64,000 nt of DNA from Coix lacryma-jobi var. lacryma-jobi (Eukaryota; Streptophyta; Magnoliopsida; Poales; Poaceae). The translations under genes were made by a program, and so were the position numbers. Shown in pieces: positions 26,752-38,237 of the stretch (position 1 is the stretch's first letter; every line of letters starts with the position of its first letter). Location of the stretch: assembly GCA_009763385.1 (NCBI GenBank), contig CM019831.1, positions 76,326,706 through 76,390,705 on the forward strand, in the 5' to 3' direction. Under the pieces are notes generated by a model that was not told the DNA's origin, made no database searches, and saw only the letters and a list, made by a program, of their open reading frames with translations.

Positions 26752-29700
26752 ATGTCCGGTGGGTTTTTGGCACTTTCGTTTCCGATGGAACGGTGCCGCA
26801 AAACTCGCGCGAGAGGGCTGTTTTTCACATTGATGCACCGAAAACTCGCGATAGAATTTTTCGCAACGGACGTACTCAATCATCTCAGTTTGACCCAAAA
26901 CTCATGTTTGGTGGGTTTTTTGGCACTTTCATTCCTGATGGAACGGTGCCGCAAAACTCGCGGGAGAGGAATGTTTTTCCCACTGATGCACTGAACAACA
27001 CACGGTTGAATTTTTCGCAATGGGAACACCCAATCATTTTTGTTTGACCCAAAAGTCGTGTTTGGTGGGTTTTTGGTACTTTCATTTCTCATGGAACGGT
27101 GCCGCAAAACAAGTCGAGAGGACCGTTTTTCCCACTGATGCACCGAAAAACTCACGGATGAATTTTTCGCAACGGACGCCCCGAATCGTCTCTGTTTGAC
27201 ACAAAACTCATGTTTGGTGGATTTTTGGCACTTTCATGTCTGATGGAACGGTGCCGCAAAACTCACCGAGAGGACCGTTTTTCCAACTGATGCACCGAAA
27301 AACTCGGGGTTGAATTTTTTGGAACGGACGCACCCAATCATCTCCGTTTGACCCAAAACTCATGTTTGGTGGGGTTTTGACACTTTCATTTCTGGTGGAA
27401 TGGCGCCGCAAAACTCGCGCGACTGGGCTGTTTTTTCGTACGATGCACCGAAAAACTCGCAGTTGAATTTTTCGCAACAGACACACCCAATCATCTCAGT
27501 TTGACCCAAAACTCATGTTTGATGGGTTTTTGGCACTTTCATTTCCTTCGGAACGGTGCCGCTAAACTCGCGCGAGAGGGCTGTTTTTCACACTGATGTA
27601 CCGAAAAACTCGGGGTTGAATTTTTCGCAACGGATGCACCGAATCATCTCTGTTTGACCCAAAACTCATGTTTGGTGGATTTTTGGCACTTTCATTTCCG
27701 TCGGAACGTTGTCGCAAAACTCACGCCGGTGAGCCGTTTTTCCCACTGATGCACCAAAAAACTCGCAGTAGAATTTTTGCAACGGACGCACCCAATCATC
27801 TCAGTTTGACCTAGAATTGATATTTGGTGGGATTTTGGCACTTACGTTTTCAACGGAACGGTGCTGCAAAACTCGCGCTGGTGTGCGTTTTTCCCAGTGA
27901 TGCAGCGAAAAACTCGCGGTTGAATTTTTTGCAACAGACGCACCCAATCAACTTCGTTTGACCCAAAACTCATGTTTGGTGGGTTTTGACGCTTTCATTT
28001 CTGGCGGAACGGTGCCGCAAAACTCGTGTTAGTGGGCCGTTTTTTCGTCCGATGCACCGAAAAACTCGCACTCGAATTTTTCGCAACAGACGCACCCAAT
28101 CATCTCAGTTTGACCCAAAACTCATGTTTGATGGGTTTTTGGCACTTTCATTTCGGTCGGAACGGTGCCGCAATACTCACCGAGTGGACTGTTTTTCATA
28201 TTGATGCGCCGCAACTCGTGCGACTGGGCCGTTTTTTCGTCCGATGCACCGAAAAACTCACAGTTGATTTTTTCGCAACAGACGCACCCAATCATCTAAG
28301 TTTGACCCAAAACTCATGTTTGGTGGGTTTTTGGCACATTCATTTCAGTCGGAACGTTGCCGCTAAACTCGCGCGAGAGGGCTGTTTTTCACACTGATGC
28401 ACCGAAAAACTCGGGGTTGAATTTTTCGCAACGAACGCACCGAATCATCTCTGTTTCACCCAAAACTCATGTTTGTTGGATTTGTGGCACTTTCATTTCC
28501 GTCAGAACGGTGTCGCAAAACTCACGCCGGTGGGTCGTTTTTCCCACTGATGCACCAAAAAACTCGCAGTACAATTTTTGCAACGGACGCACCCAATCAT
28601 CTCAGTTTGACCTAAAATTGATATTTGGTGGGATTTTGGCACTTACGTTTTCAATGGAACGGTGCTGCAAAACTCGCGCCGGTGGGCCGTTTTTCCCACT
28701 GATGCACCGAAAAACTCGCGATTGAATGTTTTGCAATGGACGCACCCAATCATCTCTGTTTGACCCAAAACTTATGTTTGGTGGGGTTTTGACACTTTCA
28801 TTTCTGGCGGAACGGTGCCGCAAAACTCGTGTGAGTGGGCTGTTTTTTCGTACGATGCACCGAAAAACTCGCAGTACAATTTTTGCAACGGACGCACCCA
28901 ATCATCTCAGTTTGACCTAGAATTGATATTTTGTGGGATTTTGGCACTTACGTTTTCAACGGAACGGTGCTGCAAAACTCGCGCCGGTGGGCCGTTTTTC
29001 CCACTGATGCACCAAAAAACTCGCTGTTGAATGTTTTGCAATGGACGCACCCAATCATCTCCGTTTGACCCAAAACTCATGTTTGGTGGGGTTTTGACAC
29101 TTTCATTTCTAGCGGAACGGTGCCGCAAAACTCGTGTGAGTGGGCTGTATTTTCGTCCGATGCACCGAAAAACTCGCAGTTGAATTTTTCGCAACGGACG
29201 CACCCAATCATCTCAGTTTGACCCAAAACTCATGTCCGGTGGGTTTTTGGCACTTTCGTTTCCGATGGAACGGTGCCGCAAAACTCGCGCGAGAGGGCTG
29301 TTTTTCACATTGATGCACCGAAAACTCGCGATAGAATTTTTCGCAACGGACGTACTCAATCATCTCAGTTTGACCCAAAACTCATGTTTGGTGGGTTTTT
29401 TGGCACTTTCATTCCTGATGGAACGGTGCCGCAAAACTCGCGGGAGAGGAATGTTTTTCCCACTGATGCACTGAACAACACACGGTTGAATTTTTCGCAA
29501 TGGGAACACCCAATCATTTTTGTTTGACCCAAAAGTCGTGTTTGGTGGGTTTTTGGTACTTTCATTTCTCATGGAACGGTGCCGCAAAACAAGTCGAGAG
29601 GACCGTTTTTCCCACTGATGCACCGAAAAACTCACGGATGAATTTTTCGCAACGGACGCCCCGAATCGTCTCTGTTTGACACAAAACTCATGTTTGGTGG

Positions 29701-32700
29701 ATTTTTGGCACTTTCATGTCTGATGGAACGGTGCCGCAAAACTCACCGAGAGGACCGTTTTTCCAACTGATGCACCGAAAAACTCGGGGTTGAATTTTTT
29801 GGAACGGACGCACCCAATCATCTCCGTTTGACCCAAAACTCATGTTTGGTGGGGTTTTGACACTTTCATTTCTGGTGGAATGGCGCCGCAAAACTCGCGC
29901 GACTGGGCTGTTTTTTCGTACGATGCACCGAAAAACTCGCAGTTGAATTTTTCGCAACAGACACACCCAATCATCTCAGTTTGACCCAAAACTCATGTTT
30001 GATGGGTTTTTGGCACTTTCATTTCCTTCGGAACGGTGCCGCTAAACTCGCGCGAGAGGGCTGTTTTTCACACTGATGTACCGAAAAACTCGGGGTTGAA
30101 TTTTTCGCAACGGATGCACCGAATCATCTCTGTTTGACCCAAAACTCATGTTTGGTGGATTTTTGGCACTTTCATTTCCGTCGGAACGTTGTCGCAAAAC
30201 TCACGCCGGTGAGCCGTTTTTCCCACTGATGCACCAAAAAACTCGCAGTAGAATTTTTGCAACGGACGCACCCAATCATCTCAGTTTGACCTAGAATTGA
30301 TATTTGGTGGGATTTTGGCACTTACGTTTTCAACGGAACGGTGCTGCAAAACTCGCGCTGGTGGGCGTTTTTCCCAGTGATGCAGCGAAAAACTCGCGGT
30401 TGAATTTTTTGCAACAGACGCACCCAATCAACTTCGTTTGACCCAAAACTCATGTTTGGTGGGGTTTTGACGCTTTCATTTTTGGCGGAACGGTGCCGCA
30501 AAACTCGTGTTAGTGGGCCGTTTTTTCGTCCGATGCAACGAAAAACTCGCACTCGAATTTTTCGCAGCAGACGCACCCAATCATCTCAGTTTGACCCAAA
30601 ACTCATGTTTGATGGGTTTTTGGCACTTTCATTTCGGTCGGAACGGTGCCGCAATACTCACCGAGTGGACTGTTTTTCATATTGATGCGCCGCAACTCGT
30701 GCGACTGGGCCGTTTTTTCGTCCGATGCACCGAAAAACTCGCAGTTGATTTTTTCGCAACAGACGCACCCAATCATCTAAGTTTGACCCAAAACTCATGT
30801 TTGGTGGGTTTTTGGCACATTCATTTCAGTCGGAACGTTGCCGCTAAACTCGCGCGAGAGGGCTGTTTTTCACACTGATGCACCGAAAAACTCGGGGTTG
30901 AATTTTTCGCAACGAACGCACCGAATCATCTCTGTTTCACCCAAAACTCATGTTTGGTGGATTTGTGGCACTTTCATTTCCGTCGGAACGGTGTCGCAAA
31001 ACTCACGCCGGTGGGCCGTTTTTCCCACTGATGCACCAAAAAACTCGCAGTACAATTTTTGCAACGGACGCACCCAATCATCTCAGTTTGACCTAGAATT
31101 GATATTTGGTGGGATTTTGGCACTTACGTTTTCAATGGAACGGTGCTGCAAAACTCGCGCCGGTGGGCCGTTTTTCCCACTGATGCACCGAAAAACTCGC
31201 GATTGAATGTTTTGCAATGGACGCACCCAATCATCTCTGTTTGACCCAAAACTTATGTTTGGTGGGGTTTTGACACTTTCATTTCTGGCGGAACGGTGCC
31301 GCAAAACTCGTGTGAGTGGGCTGTTTTTTCGTACGATGCACCGAAAAACTCGCAGTACAATTTTTGCAACGGACGCACCCAATCATCTCAGTTTGACCTA
31401 GAATTGATATTTTGTGGGATTTTGGCACTTACGTTTTCAACGGAACGGTGCTGCAAAACTCGCGCCGGTGGGCCGTTTTTCCCACTGATGCACCAAAAAA
31501 CTCGCTGTTGAATGTTTTGCAATGGACGCACCCAATCATCTCCGTTTGACCCAAAACTCATGTTTGGTGGGGTTTTGACACTTTCATTTCTAGCGGAACG
31601 GTGCCGCAAAACTCGTGTGAGTGGGCTGTTTTTTCGTCCGATGCACCGAAAAACTCGCAGTTGAATTTTTCGCAACGGACGCACCCAATCATCTCAGTTT
31701 GACCCAAAACTCATGTCCGGTGGGTTTTTGGCACTTTCGTTTCCGATGGAACGGTGCCGCAAAACTCGCGCGAGAGGGCTGTTTTTCACACTGATGCACC
31801 GAAAACTCGCGACAGAATTTTTCGCAACGGACGTACTCAATCATCTCAGTTTGACCCAAAACTCATGTTTGGTGGGTTTTTTGGCACTTTCATTCCTGAT
31901 GGAACGGTGCCGCAAAACTCGCGGGAGAGGAATGTTTTTCCCACTGATGCACTGAACAACACACGGTTGAATTTTTCGCAATGGGAACACCCAATCATTT
32001 TTGTTTGACCCAAAAGTCGTGTTTGGTGGGTTTTTGGTACTTTCATTTCTCATGGAACGGTGCCGCAAAACAAGTCGAGAGGACCGTTTTTCCCACTGAT
32101 GCACCGAAAAACTCACGGATGAATTTTTCGCAACGGACGCCCCGAATCGTCTCTGTTTGACACAAAACTCATGTTTGGTGGATTTTTGGCACTTTCATGT
32201 CTGATGGAATGGTGCCGCAAAACTCACCGAGAGGACCGTTTTTCCAACTGATGCACCGAAAAACTCGGGGTTGAATTTTTTGGAACGGACGCACCCAATC
32301 ATCTCCGTTTGACCCAAAACTCATGTTTGGTGGGGTTTTGACACTTTCATTTCTGGTGGAATGGCGCCGCAAAACTCGCGCGACTGGGCTGTTTTTTCGT
32401 ACGATGCACCGAAAAACTCGCAGTTGAATTTTTCGCAACAGACACACCCAATCATCTCAGTTTGACCCAAAACTCATGTTTGATGGGTTTTTGGCACTTT
32501 CATTTCCTTCGGAACGGTGCCGCTAAACTCGCGCGAGAGGGCTGTTTTTCACACTGATGTACCGAAAAACTCGGGGTTGAATTTTTCGCAACGGATGCAC
32601 CGAATCATCTCTGTTTGACCCAAAACTCATGTTTGGTGGATTTTTGGCACTTTCATTTCCGTCGGAACGTTGTCGCAAAACTCACGCCGGTGAGCCGTTT

Positions 32701-35300
32701 TTCCCACTGATGCACCAAAAAACTCGCAGTAGAATTTTTGCAACGGACGCACCCAATCATCTCAGTTTGACCTAGAATTGATATTTGGTGGGATTTTGGC
32801 ACTTACGTTTTCAACGGAACGGTGCTGCAAAACTCGCGCTGGTGGGCGTTTTTCCCAGTGATGCAGCGAAAAACTCGCGGTTGAATTTTTTGCAACAGAC
32901 GCACCCAATCAACTTCGTTTGACCCAAAACTCATGTTTGGTGGGGTTTTGACGCTTTCATTTCTGGCGGAACGGTGCCGCAAAACTCGTGTTAGTGGGCC
33001 GTTTTTTTCGTCCGATGCAACGAAAAACTCGCACTCGAATTTTTCGCAACAGACGCACCCAATCATCTCAGTTTGACCCAAAACTCATGTTTGATGGGTT
33101 TTTGGCACTTTCATTTCGGTCGGAACGGTGCCGCAATACTCACCGAGTGGACTGTTTTTCATATTGATGCGCCGCAACTCGTGCGACAGGGCCGTTTTTT
33201 CGTCCGATGCACCGAAAAACTCGCAGTTGATTTTTTCGCAACAGACGCACCCAATCATCTAAGTTTGACCCAAAACTCATGTTTGGTGGGTTTTTGGCAC
33301 ATTCATTTCAGTCGGAACGTTGCCGCTAAACTCGCGCGAGAGGGCTGTTTTTCACACTGATGCACCGAAAAACTCGGGGTTGAATTTTTCGCAACGAACG
33401 CACCGAATCATCTCTGTTTCACCCAAAACTCATGTTTGGTGGATTTGTGGCACTTTCATTTCCGTCGGAACGGTGTCGCAAAACTCACGCCGGTGGGCCG
33501 TTTTTCCCACTGATGCACCAAAAAACTCGCAGTACAATTTTTGCAACGGACGCACCCAATCATCTCAGTTTGACCTAGAATTGATATTTGGTGGGATTTT
33601 GGCACTTACGTTTTCAATGGAACGGTGCTGCAAAACTCGCGCCGGTGGGCCGTTTTTCCCACTGATGCACCGAAAAACTCGCGATTGAATGTTTTGCAAT
33701 GGACGCACCCAATCATCTCTGTTTGACCCAAAACTTATGTTTGGTGGGGTTTTGACACTTTCATTTCTGGCGGAACGGTGCCGCAAAACTCGTGTGAGTG
33801 GGCTGTTTTTTCGTACGATGCACCGAAAAACTCGCAGTACAATTTTTGCAACGGACGCACCCAATCATCTCAGTTTGACCTAGAATTGATATTTTGTGGG
33901 ATTTTGGCACTTACGTTTTCAACGGAACGGTGCTGCAAAACTCGCGCCGGTGGGCCGTTTTTCCCACTGATGCACCAAAAACTCGCTGTTGAATGTTTTG
34001 CAACAGACGCACCCAATCATCTCCGTTTGACCCAAAACTCATGTTTGGTGGGGTTTTGACACTTTCATTTCTAGCGGAACGGTGCCGCAAAACTCGTGTG
34101 AGTGGGCTGTTTTTTTCGTCCGATGCACCGAAAAACTCGCAGTTGAATTTTTCGCAACGGACGCACCCAATCATCTCAGTTTGACCCAAAACTCATGTCC
34201 GGTGGGTTTTTGGCACTTTCGTTTCCGATGGAACGGTGCCGCAAAACTCGCGCGAGAGGGCTGTTTTTCACACTGATGCACCGAAAACTCGCGACAGAAT
34301 TTTTCGCAACGGACGTACTCAATCATCTCAGTTTGACCCAAAACTCATGTTTGGTGGGTTTTTTGGCACTTTCATTCCTGATGGAACGGTGCCGCAAAAC
34401 TCGCGGGAGAGGAATGTTTTTCCCACTGATGCAATGAACAACACACGGTTGAATTTTTCGCATTGGAAACACCCAATCATTTTTGTTTGACCCAAAACTA
34501 ATGTTTGGTGGGTTTTTTGCACTTTCATTTCTCATGGAACGGTGCCCCAAAACTCGTCGAGAGGACCGTTTTTCCCACTGATGCACCGAAAAACTCGCGG
34601 TTGAATTTTTCACAACGGACGCACCGAATCATCTCTGTTTGACACAAAACTCATGTTTGGTGGATTTTTGACACTTTCATTTCTGATGGAACGGTGCCGC
34701 AAAACTCGCAGGAGAGGAATGTTTTTCGCACTGATGCACTGAACAACACACGGTTGAATTTTTCGCAATGGGAACACCCAATCATTTTTGTTTGACCCAA
34801 AACTCGTGTTTGGTGGGTTTTTGGCACTTTCATTTCTCATCGAACGGTGCCGCAAAACAAGTCGAGAGGACTGTTTTTCCCACTGATGCACCGAAAAACT
34901 CACGGATGAATTTTTCGCAACGGACGCCCCGAATCGTCTCTGTTTGACACAAAACTCATGTTTGGTGGATTTTTGGCACTTTCATGTCTGATGGAACGGT
35001 GCCGCAAAACTCACCGAGAGGACCGTTTTTTCCAACTGATGCACCGAAAAACTCGGGGTTGAATTTTTTGGAACGGACGCACCCAATCATCTCCGTTTGA
35101 CCCAAAACTCATGTTTGGTGGGGTTTTGACACTTTCATTTCCGTCGGAACGTTGTCGCAAAACTCACGCCGGTGAGCCGTTTTTCCCACTGATGCACCAA
35201 AAAACTCGCAGTAGAATTTTTGCAACGGACGCACCCAATCATCTCAGTTTGACCTAGAATTGATATTTGGTGGGATTTTGGCACTTACGTTTTCAACGGA
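26752..35300. repeat. Higher-order repeat D, ~2481-bp unit, three near-identical copies plus a partial one
   Basis: Equivalent positions are 26752/29232/31713/34195, 27208/29688/32169 and 28357/30838/33320 (spacing 2480-2482 bp). The 276-bp stretches at 26880, 29360 and 31841 translate identically. The length fits 16 monomers plus 41 bp from a fused monomer (about 28203, 30683, 33168). The fourth copy (from 34195) is disturbed: it carries a patch matching 22580-22986, then jumps back to an earlier phase of the unit near 34700. This is the most homogeneous part of the array with HOR A, so probably among the youngest. Confidence 0.88.
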
Positions 35301-35399
35301 ACGGTGCTGCAAAACTCGCGCTAGTGGGCGTTTTTCCCAGTGATGCAGCGAAAAACTCGCGGTTGAATTTTTTGCAACGGACGCACCCAATCATCTCCG

Positions 35400-37222
35400 T
35401 TTGACCCAAAACTCATGTTTGGTGGGGTTTTGACACTTTCATTTCTGGCGGGATGGTGCCGCAAAACTCGTGCGAGTGGGCCGTTTTTTCGTCCGATGCA
35501 CCGAAAAACTCGCAGTTCATTTTTTCGCAACAGACGCACCCAATCATCTCAGTTTGACACAAAACTCATGTTCGGTGGGTTTTTGGCACTTTCATTTCCG
35601 ACGGAACGGTGCCGCAAAATTCGCGCCTGTGGCCGTTTTTCCCACTGATTCACCAAAACACTCGCGGTTGAATTTTTCGCAACGGACACACCCAATCATC
35701 TCCGTTTGACCCAAAACTTATGTTTGGTGGGTTTTTGACACTTTCATTTCTCTCCGAACGGTGCCTTAAAACTCACGCCGGTGGGCCGTTTTTCCCACTG
35801 ATGCGCCGAAAAACTCGCGATTGAATTTTTCAAAATGGACGCACCCAATCATCTCGGTTTTAATGAAACTCATGTTTGGTGAGTTTTTGGCACTTTCATT
35901 TCTGTCGGAACGGTGCCACAAAACTCGCATCGGTGGGCCGTTTTTCCCACTGATGCACCGAAAAACTCGCGGTTGAATTTTTCGCAACGGACGCCCTCAA
36001 CCATCTCCGTTTGACCCAAAACTCATGCTTGGTGGGTTTTTGGCACTTTCATTTCCGTCGGAATGATGCCTTGAAACTCGCGCCGGTGGTCCGTTTTTCC
36101 CATTGATGCACAAAAAAACTCGCATTTGAATTTTTCGCAAGGGATGCACCCAATCATCTCAGTTTCACCCAAAACTCATGTCCAGTGGGTTTTTGGCACT
36201 TTCGTTTCCGACGGAACGGTGCCAAAAACCCGCGCGAGAGGGCTGTTTTTCCCACCGATGCACCGAAAAACTCACATTTTAATTTTTTGCAACGAACGCA
36301 CCCAGTCATCTCAGTTTGCCCCAAAACTCATGTTTGGTGGGTTTTTGACACTTTCATTTCCGATGGAACGGTGCCGCAAAACTCGCACGAGAGGGCTGTT
36401 TTTCACACTGATGCACCAAAAAACTCGCGATAGAATTTTTCGCAATGGACGTACCCAATCATCTAAGTTTGACACAAAACTCATGTTTGGTGCATCTAAG
36501 TTTGACACAAAACTCATGTTTGGTGGGTTTTTGGCACTTTATTTCTGATGGAACACAAAACTCATGTTTGGTGGGTTTTTGGCACTTTATTTCTGATGGA
36601 ACGGTGCCGCAAAACACACGGGAGAGGAAAGTTTTTCCCACTGATGCACTGAAAAACTCACGGCTGTATTTTTTGCAACGGACACACCCAATCATTTCCG
36701 TTTGACCCAAAACTCATGTCTGGTGGGTTTTTGGCACTTTCATTTCCGTCGGAACGGTGCTGCTAAACTCGCGCCGGTGGCCGTCCTTCCCACTGATGCA
36801 CCAAAAAACTCGCGGTTGAATTTTTTGCACTGGACGGACCCAATCATCTCCGTTTGACCCAAAACTCATGTTTGGTGGGTTTTTGGCACTTTCATTGCCA
36901 TCGGAACAGTGCCTTAAAACTCGCAACGGTGGGCCCTTTTTCCCACTGATGCACCGAAAAACTCGCAGTTGAATTTTTTCGCAACAGACGCACCCAATCA
37001 TCTCAGTTTGACACAAAACTCATGTTTGGTGGGTTTTTGGCACTTTCATTTCCTATGGAACGGTGCCGCAAAATTCGCGCCTGTGGCCGTTTTTCCCACT
37101 GATGCACCAAAACACTCGCGGTTGAATTTTTCGCAACGGACACCCCCAATCATCTCCGTTTGACCCAAAACTTATGTTTGGTGGGTTTTTGGCACTTTCA
37201 TTTCCCTCGGAACGGTGCCTTA
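35400..37222. repeat. Diverged right-edge satellite monomers
   Basis: The ~153-bp period continues but no long-period repeat is visible, and many private substitutions and small indels appear (for example a damaged GTTTGACC block near 35860). The last monomer stops inside GGTGCCTTAA at 37222, where retrotransposon gag sequence starts. Diverged edges are normal for satellite arrays homogenised mainly in the interior. Confidence 0.8.
36461..36602. repeat. Sub-monomer tandem duplications (33 bp and 48 bp) in one monomer
   Basis: CATCTAAGTTTGACAC occurs at 36461 and again at 36494 (33-bp step). ACACAAAACTCATG occurs at 36506 and again at 36554 (48-bp step). Together they enlarge the monomer between AATC landmarks 36458 and 36690 to 232 bp. 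Both look like short slippage or repair duplications. Confidence 0.85.
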
Positions 37223-37849
37223 ATCCACGTCACCCGGGGCGTAACGGGACAGTTGGGTGAACCGCGTGAAATACTCACGTACGGACATCGTGCCCTGCCT
37301 GAGGTCCTAAAACTCCCGGCGCTTCACCTTGATCTCGCCGGCGGGAACGTGCTGGTCGCGGAAGGCCTTGCGGAACTCCTCCCAGGTGATGGTGTTGGCG
37401 TTCGCGCGAGCGGCGGTGTAGGCAGTCCACCAGTCCTTCGCCGGGCCCTGAAGCTGGTGCGCGGCGTAGAGAACCTTATCCTGGTCCCCAACATGAGCAA
37501 GCTGCAACTTGCCCGCAATAGCCTCGAGCCAATCGTCAGCATCTATCGGCTCGATCGCGTGGTGGAACACAGGAGGGCGCGTCGTCATGAAGCTCCTGAG
37601 TGTGTCCTCCGGTCAGGGTGGCGGTGCAGCTCCTCCACCCTGAGCACCCTGGGCACCCTGGGCAGCCTGGGCACCCTGGGCCATCTACTGCATGTACTGC
37701 ATGATCTGGGCCATGTTCTGCATCATCTCATTCTGCACCTGGGCCATCTGGAGCGGGTCGTACGGGGGCGGAGGTGGATGAGGCGGCTGGTTGCCACTTG
37801 CCCCGCCAGCGTTACCGGCGTTACCCGCGCTGCTCCTGGTGTCAACCAT
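37223..37849 (-). pseudogene. gag: Ty3/gypsy gag N-terminus, truncated and with stops
   Basis: The ATG at 37849-37847 (minus) opens a reading frame with a Gly/Ala/Asn-rich start, a Pro run, and a Met/Gln-rich stretch (MAQVQNEMMQNMAQ). An Ala-Gln-Gly repeat follows, encoded by the GGGCACCCT-type minisatellite near 37640-37685. The conserved gag core then follows with FHHAIEP, DADDWL, QLQGPAKDWW and WEEFRKAF, typical of the retrotransposon gag (capsid) domain. In-frame stops interrupt it twice upstream of the core, and again just after VKRREF. Beyond that stop MSVREYFTRFTQLSRYAP is still readable, up to the satellite junction. Capsid would package element RNA in the cytoplasm; this copy cannot make it. 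The overlapping plus-strand ORF 37160-37891 is an antisense shadow. Confidence 0.85.
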
Positions 37850-38237
37850 CTGTTACATTTTCCAGGAGTAAAAGTGAGACATGATAGATAGATATAGATA
37901 TATAACAACCCTGATTTGGTTTAATTAATTCGATTAGTAAAATATTTTGAACAAATGATGTCGCTGCAACCTGACGGTCGCAACACACCAACAATCATTA
38001 CAAAGAACCAAAACATTACATATGCACAAGTACATGTCATACAACGACCTACGAGATCACATAATTATGGCGGGCTTCTTACGAGTTTTGGAGGACCTAC
38101 TTTAAACGAGAGTTTGAATTTTCAGCAGTGACAGGCTACAGAAGTGGGAAAAAGGAAAGGCTTATAAAAATAGTTTTATAAACAACACGACATGACTAGG
38201 GTAGCGTCCTACGGTCAACACGGCTCTGATACCACTC
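37850..38237 (-). other. Untranslated leader of the Tekay-like element, with tRNA primer-binding site
   Basis: The leader lies between LTR and gag on the minus strand. The PBS (TGGTATCAGAGCC on the minus strand) is at 38234-38222, separated from the LTR end by three bases (GAG). It is complementary to the 3' end of initiator methionine tRNA, the usual primer of minus-strand DNA synthesis in this group. Otherwise I see no gene here. Confidence 0.85.

Larger units (their letters stand above)
1501..37222. repeat. CentC/CentO-like ~153-bp centromeric satellite array (~230 monomers)
   Basis: The landmark AATCATC recurs at 1617, 1770, 1923, 2077, 2230 and so on, giving 152-154 bp spacing throughout. 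Read on the minus strand, each monomer carries CCAAACATGAGTTTTGG, then GATTGGGTGCGT, then GTTGCGAAAAA. From memory these blocks are shared by the CentC (maize, 156 bp) and CentO (rice, 155/165 bp) satellites; I could not run an alignment. Such arrays bind CENH3 nucleosomes and mark functional centromeres in grasses. All monomers point the same way. Length spread is small except for fused (194, 204 bp), shortened (124 bp) and expanded (232 bp) monomers noted separately. The array is uninterrupted by any transposon. Edge monomers are more diverged than internal ones. Function at this locus (CENH3 occupancy) is inference. Confidence 0.9.

Noticed and set aside
1501..37222. Dozens of 60-182-codon ORFs on both strands of the satellite, with repeated peptide motifs
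   Set aside because: The monomer is about 153 bp = 51 codons, so any frame free of stops stays open from monomer to monomer. The same DNA is open in several frames on both strands, with no start context and no domain. They are periodicity artefacts.
1501..37222. CRISPR-like or tandem-gene interpretation of the regular repeats
   Set aside because: There are no unique spacers, the whole 153-bp monomer is repeated, and the surroundings are plant retrotransposons.
1501..37222. CENP-B box-like motif in the satellite
   Set aside because: No stretch fitting the spaced TTCG...A..CGGG consensus was convincing in the monomer, and plants are not known to use it.
37160..37891. 243-codon plus-strand ORF across the satellite-gag junction
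   Set aside because: It starts in satellite and then reads the antisense of the gag gene; the minus strand carries the conserved gag motifs.
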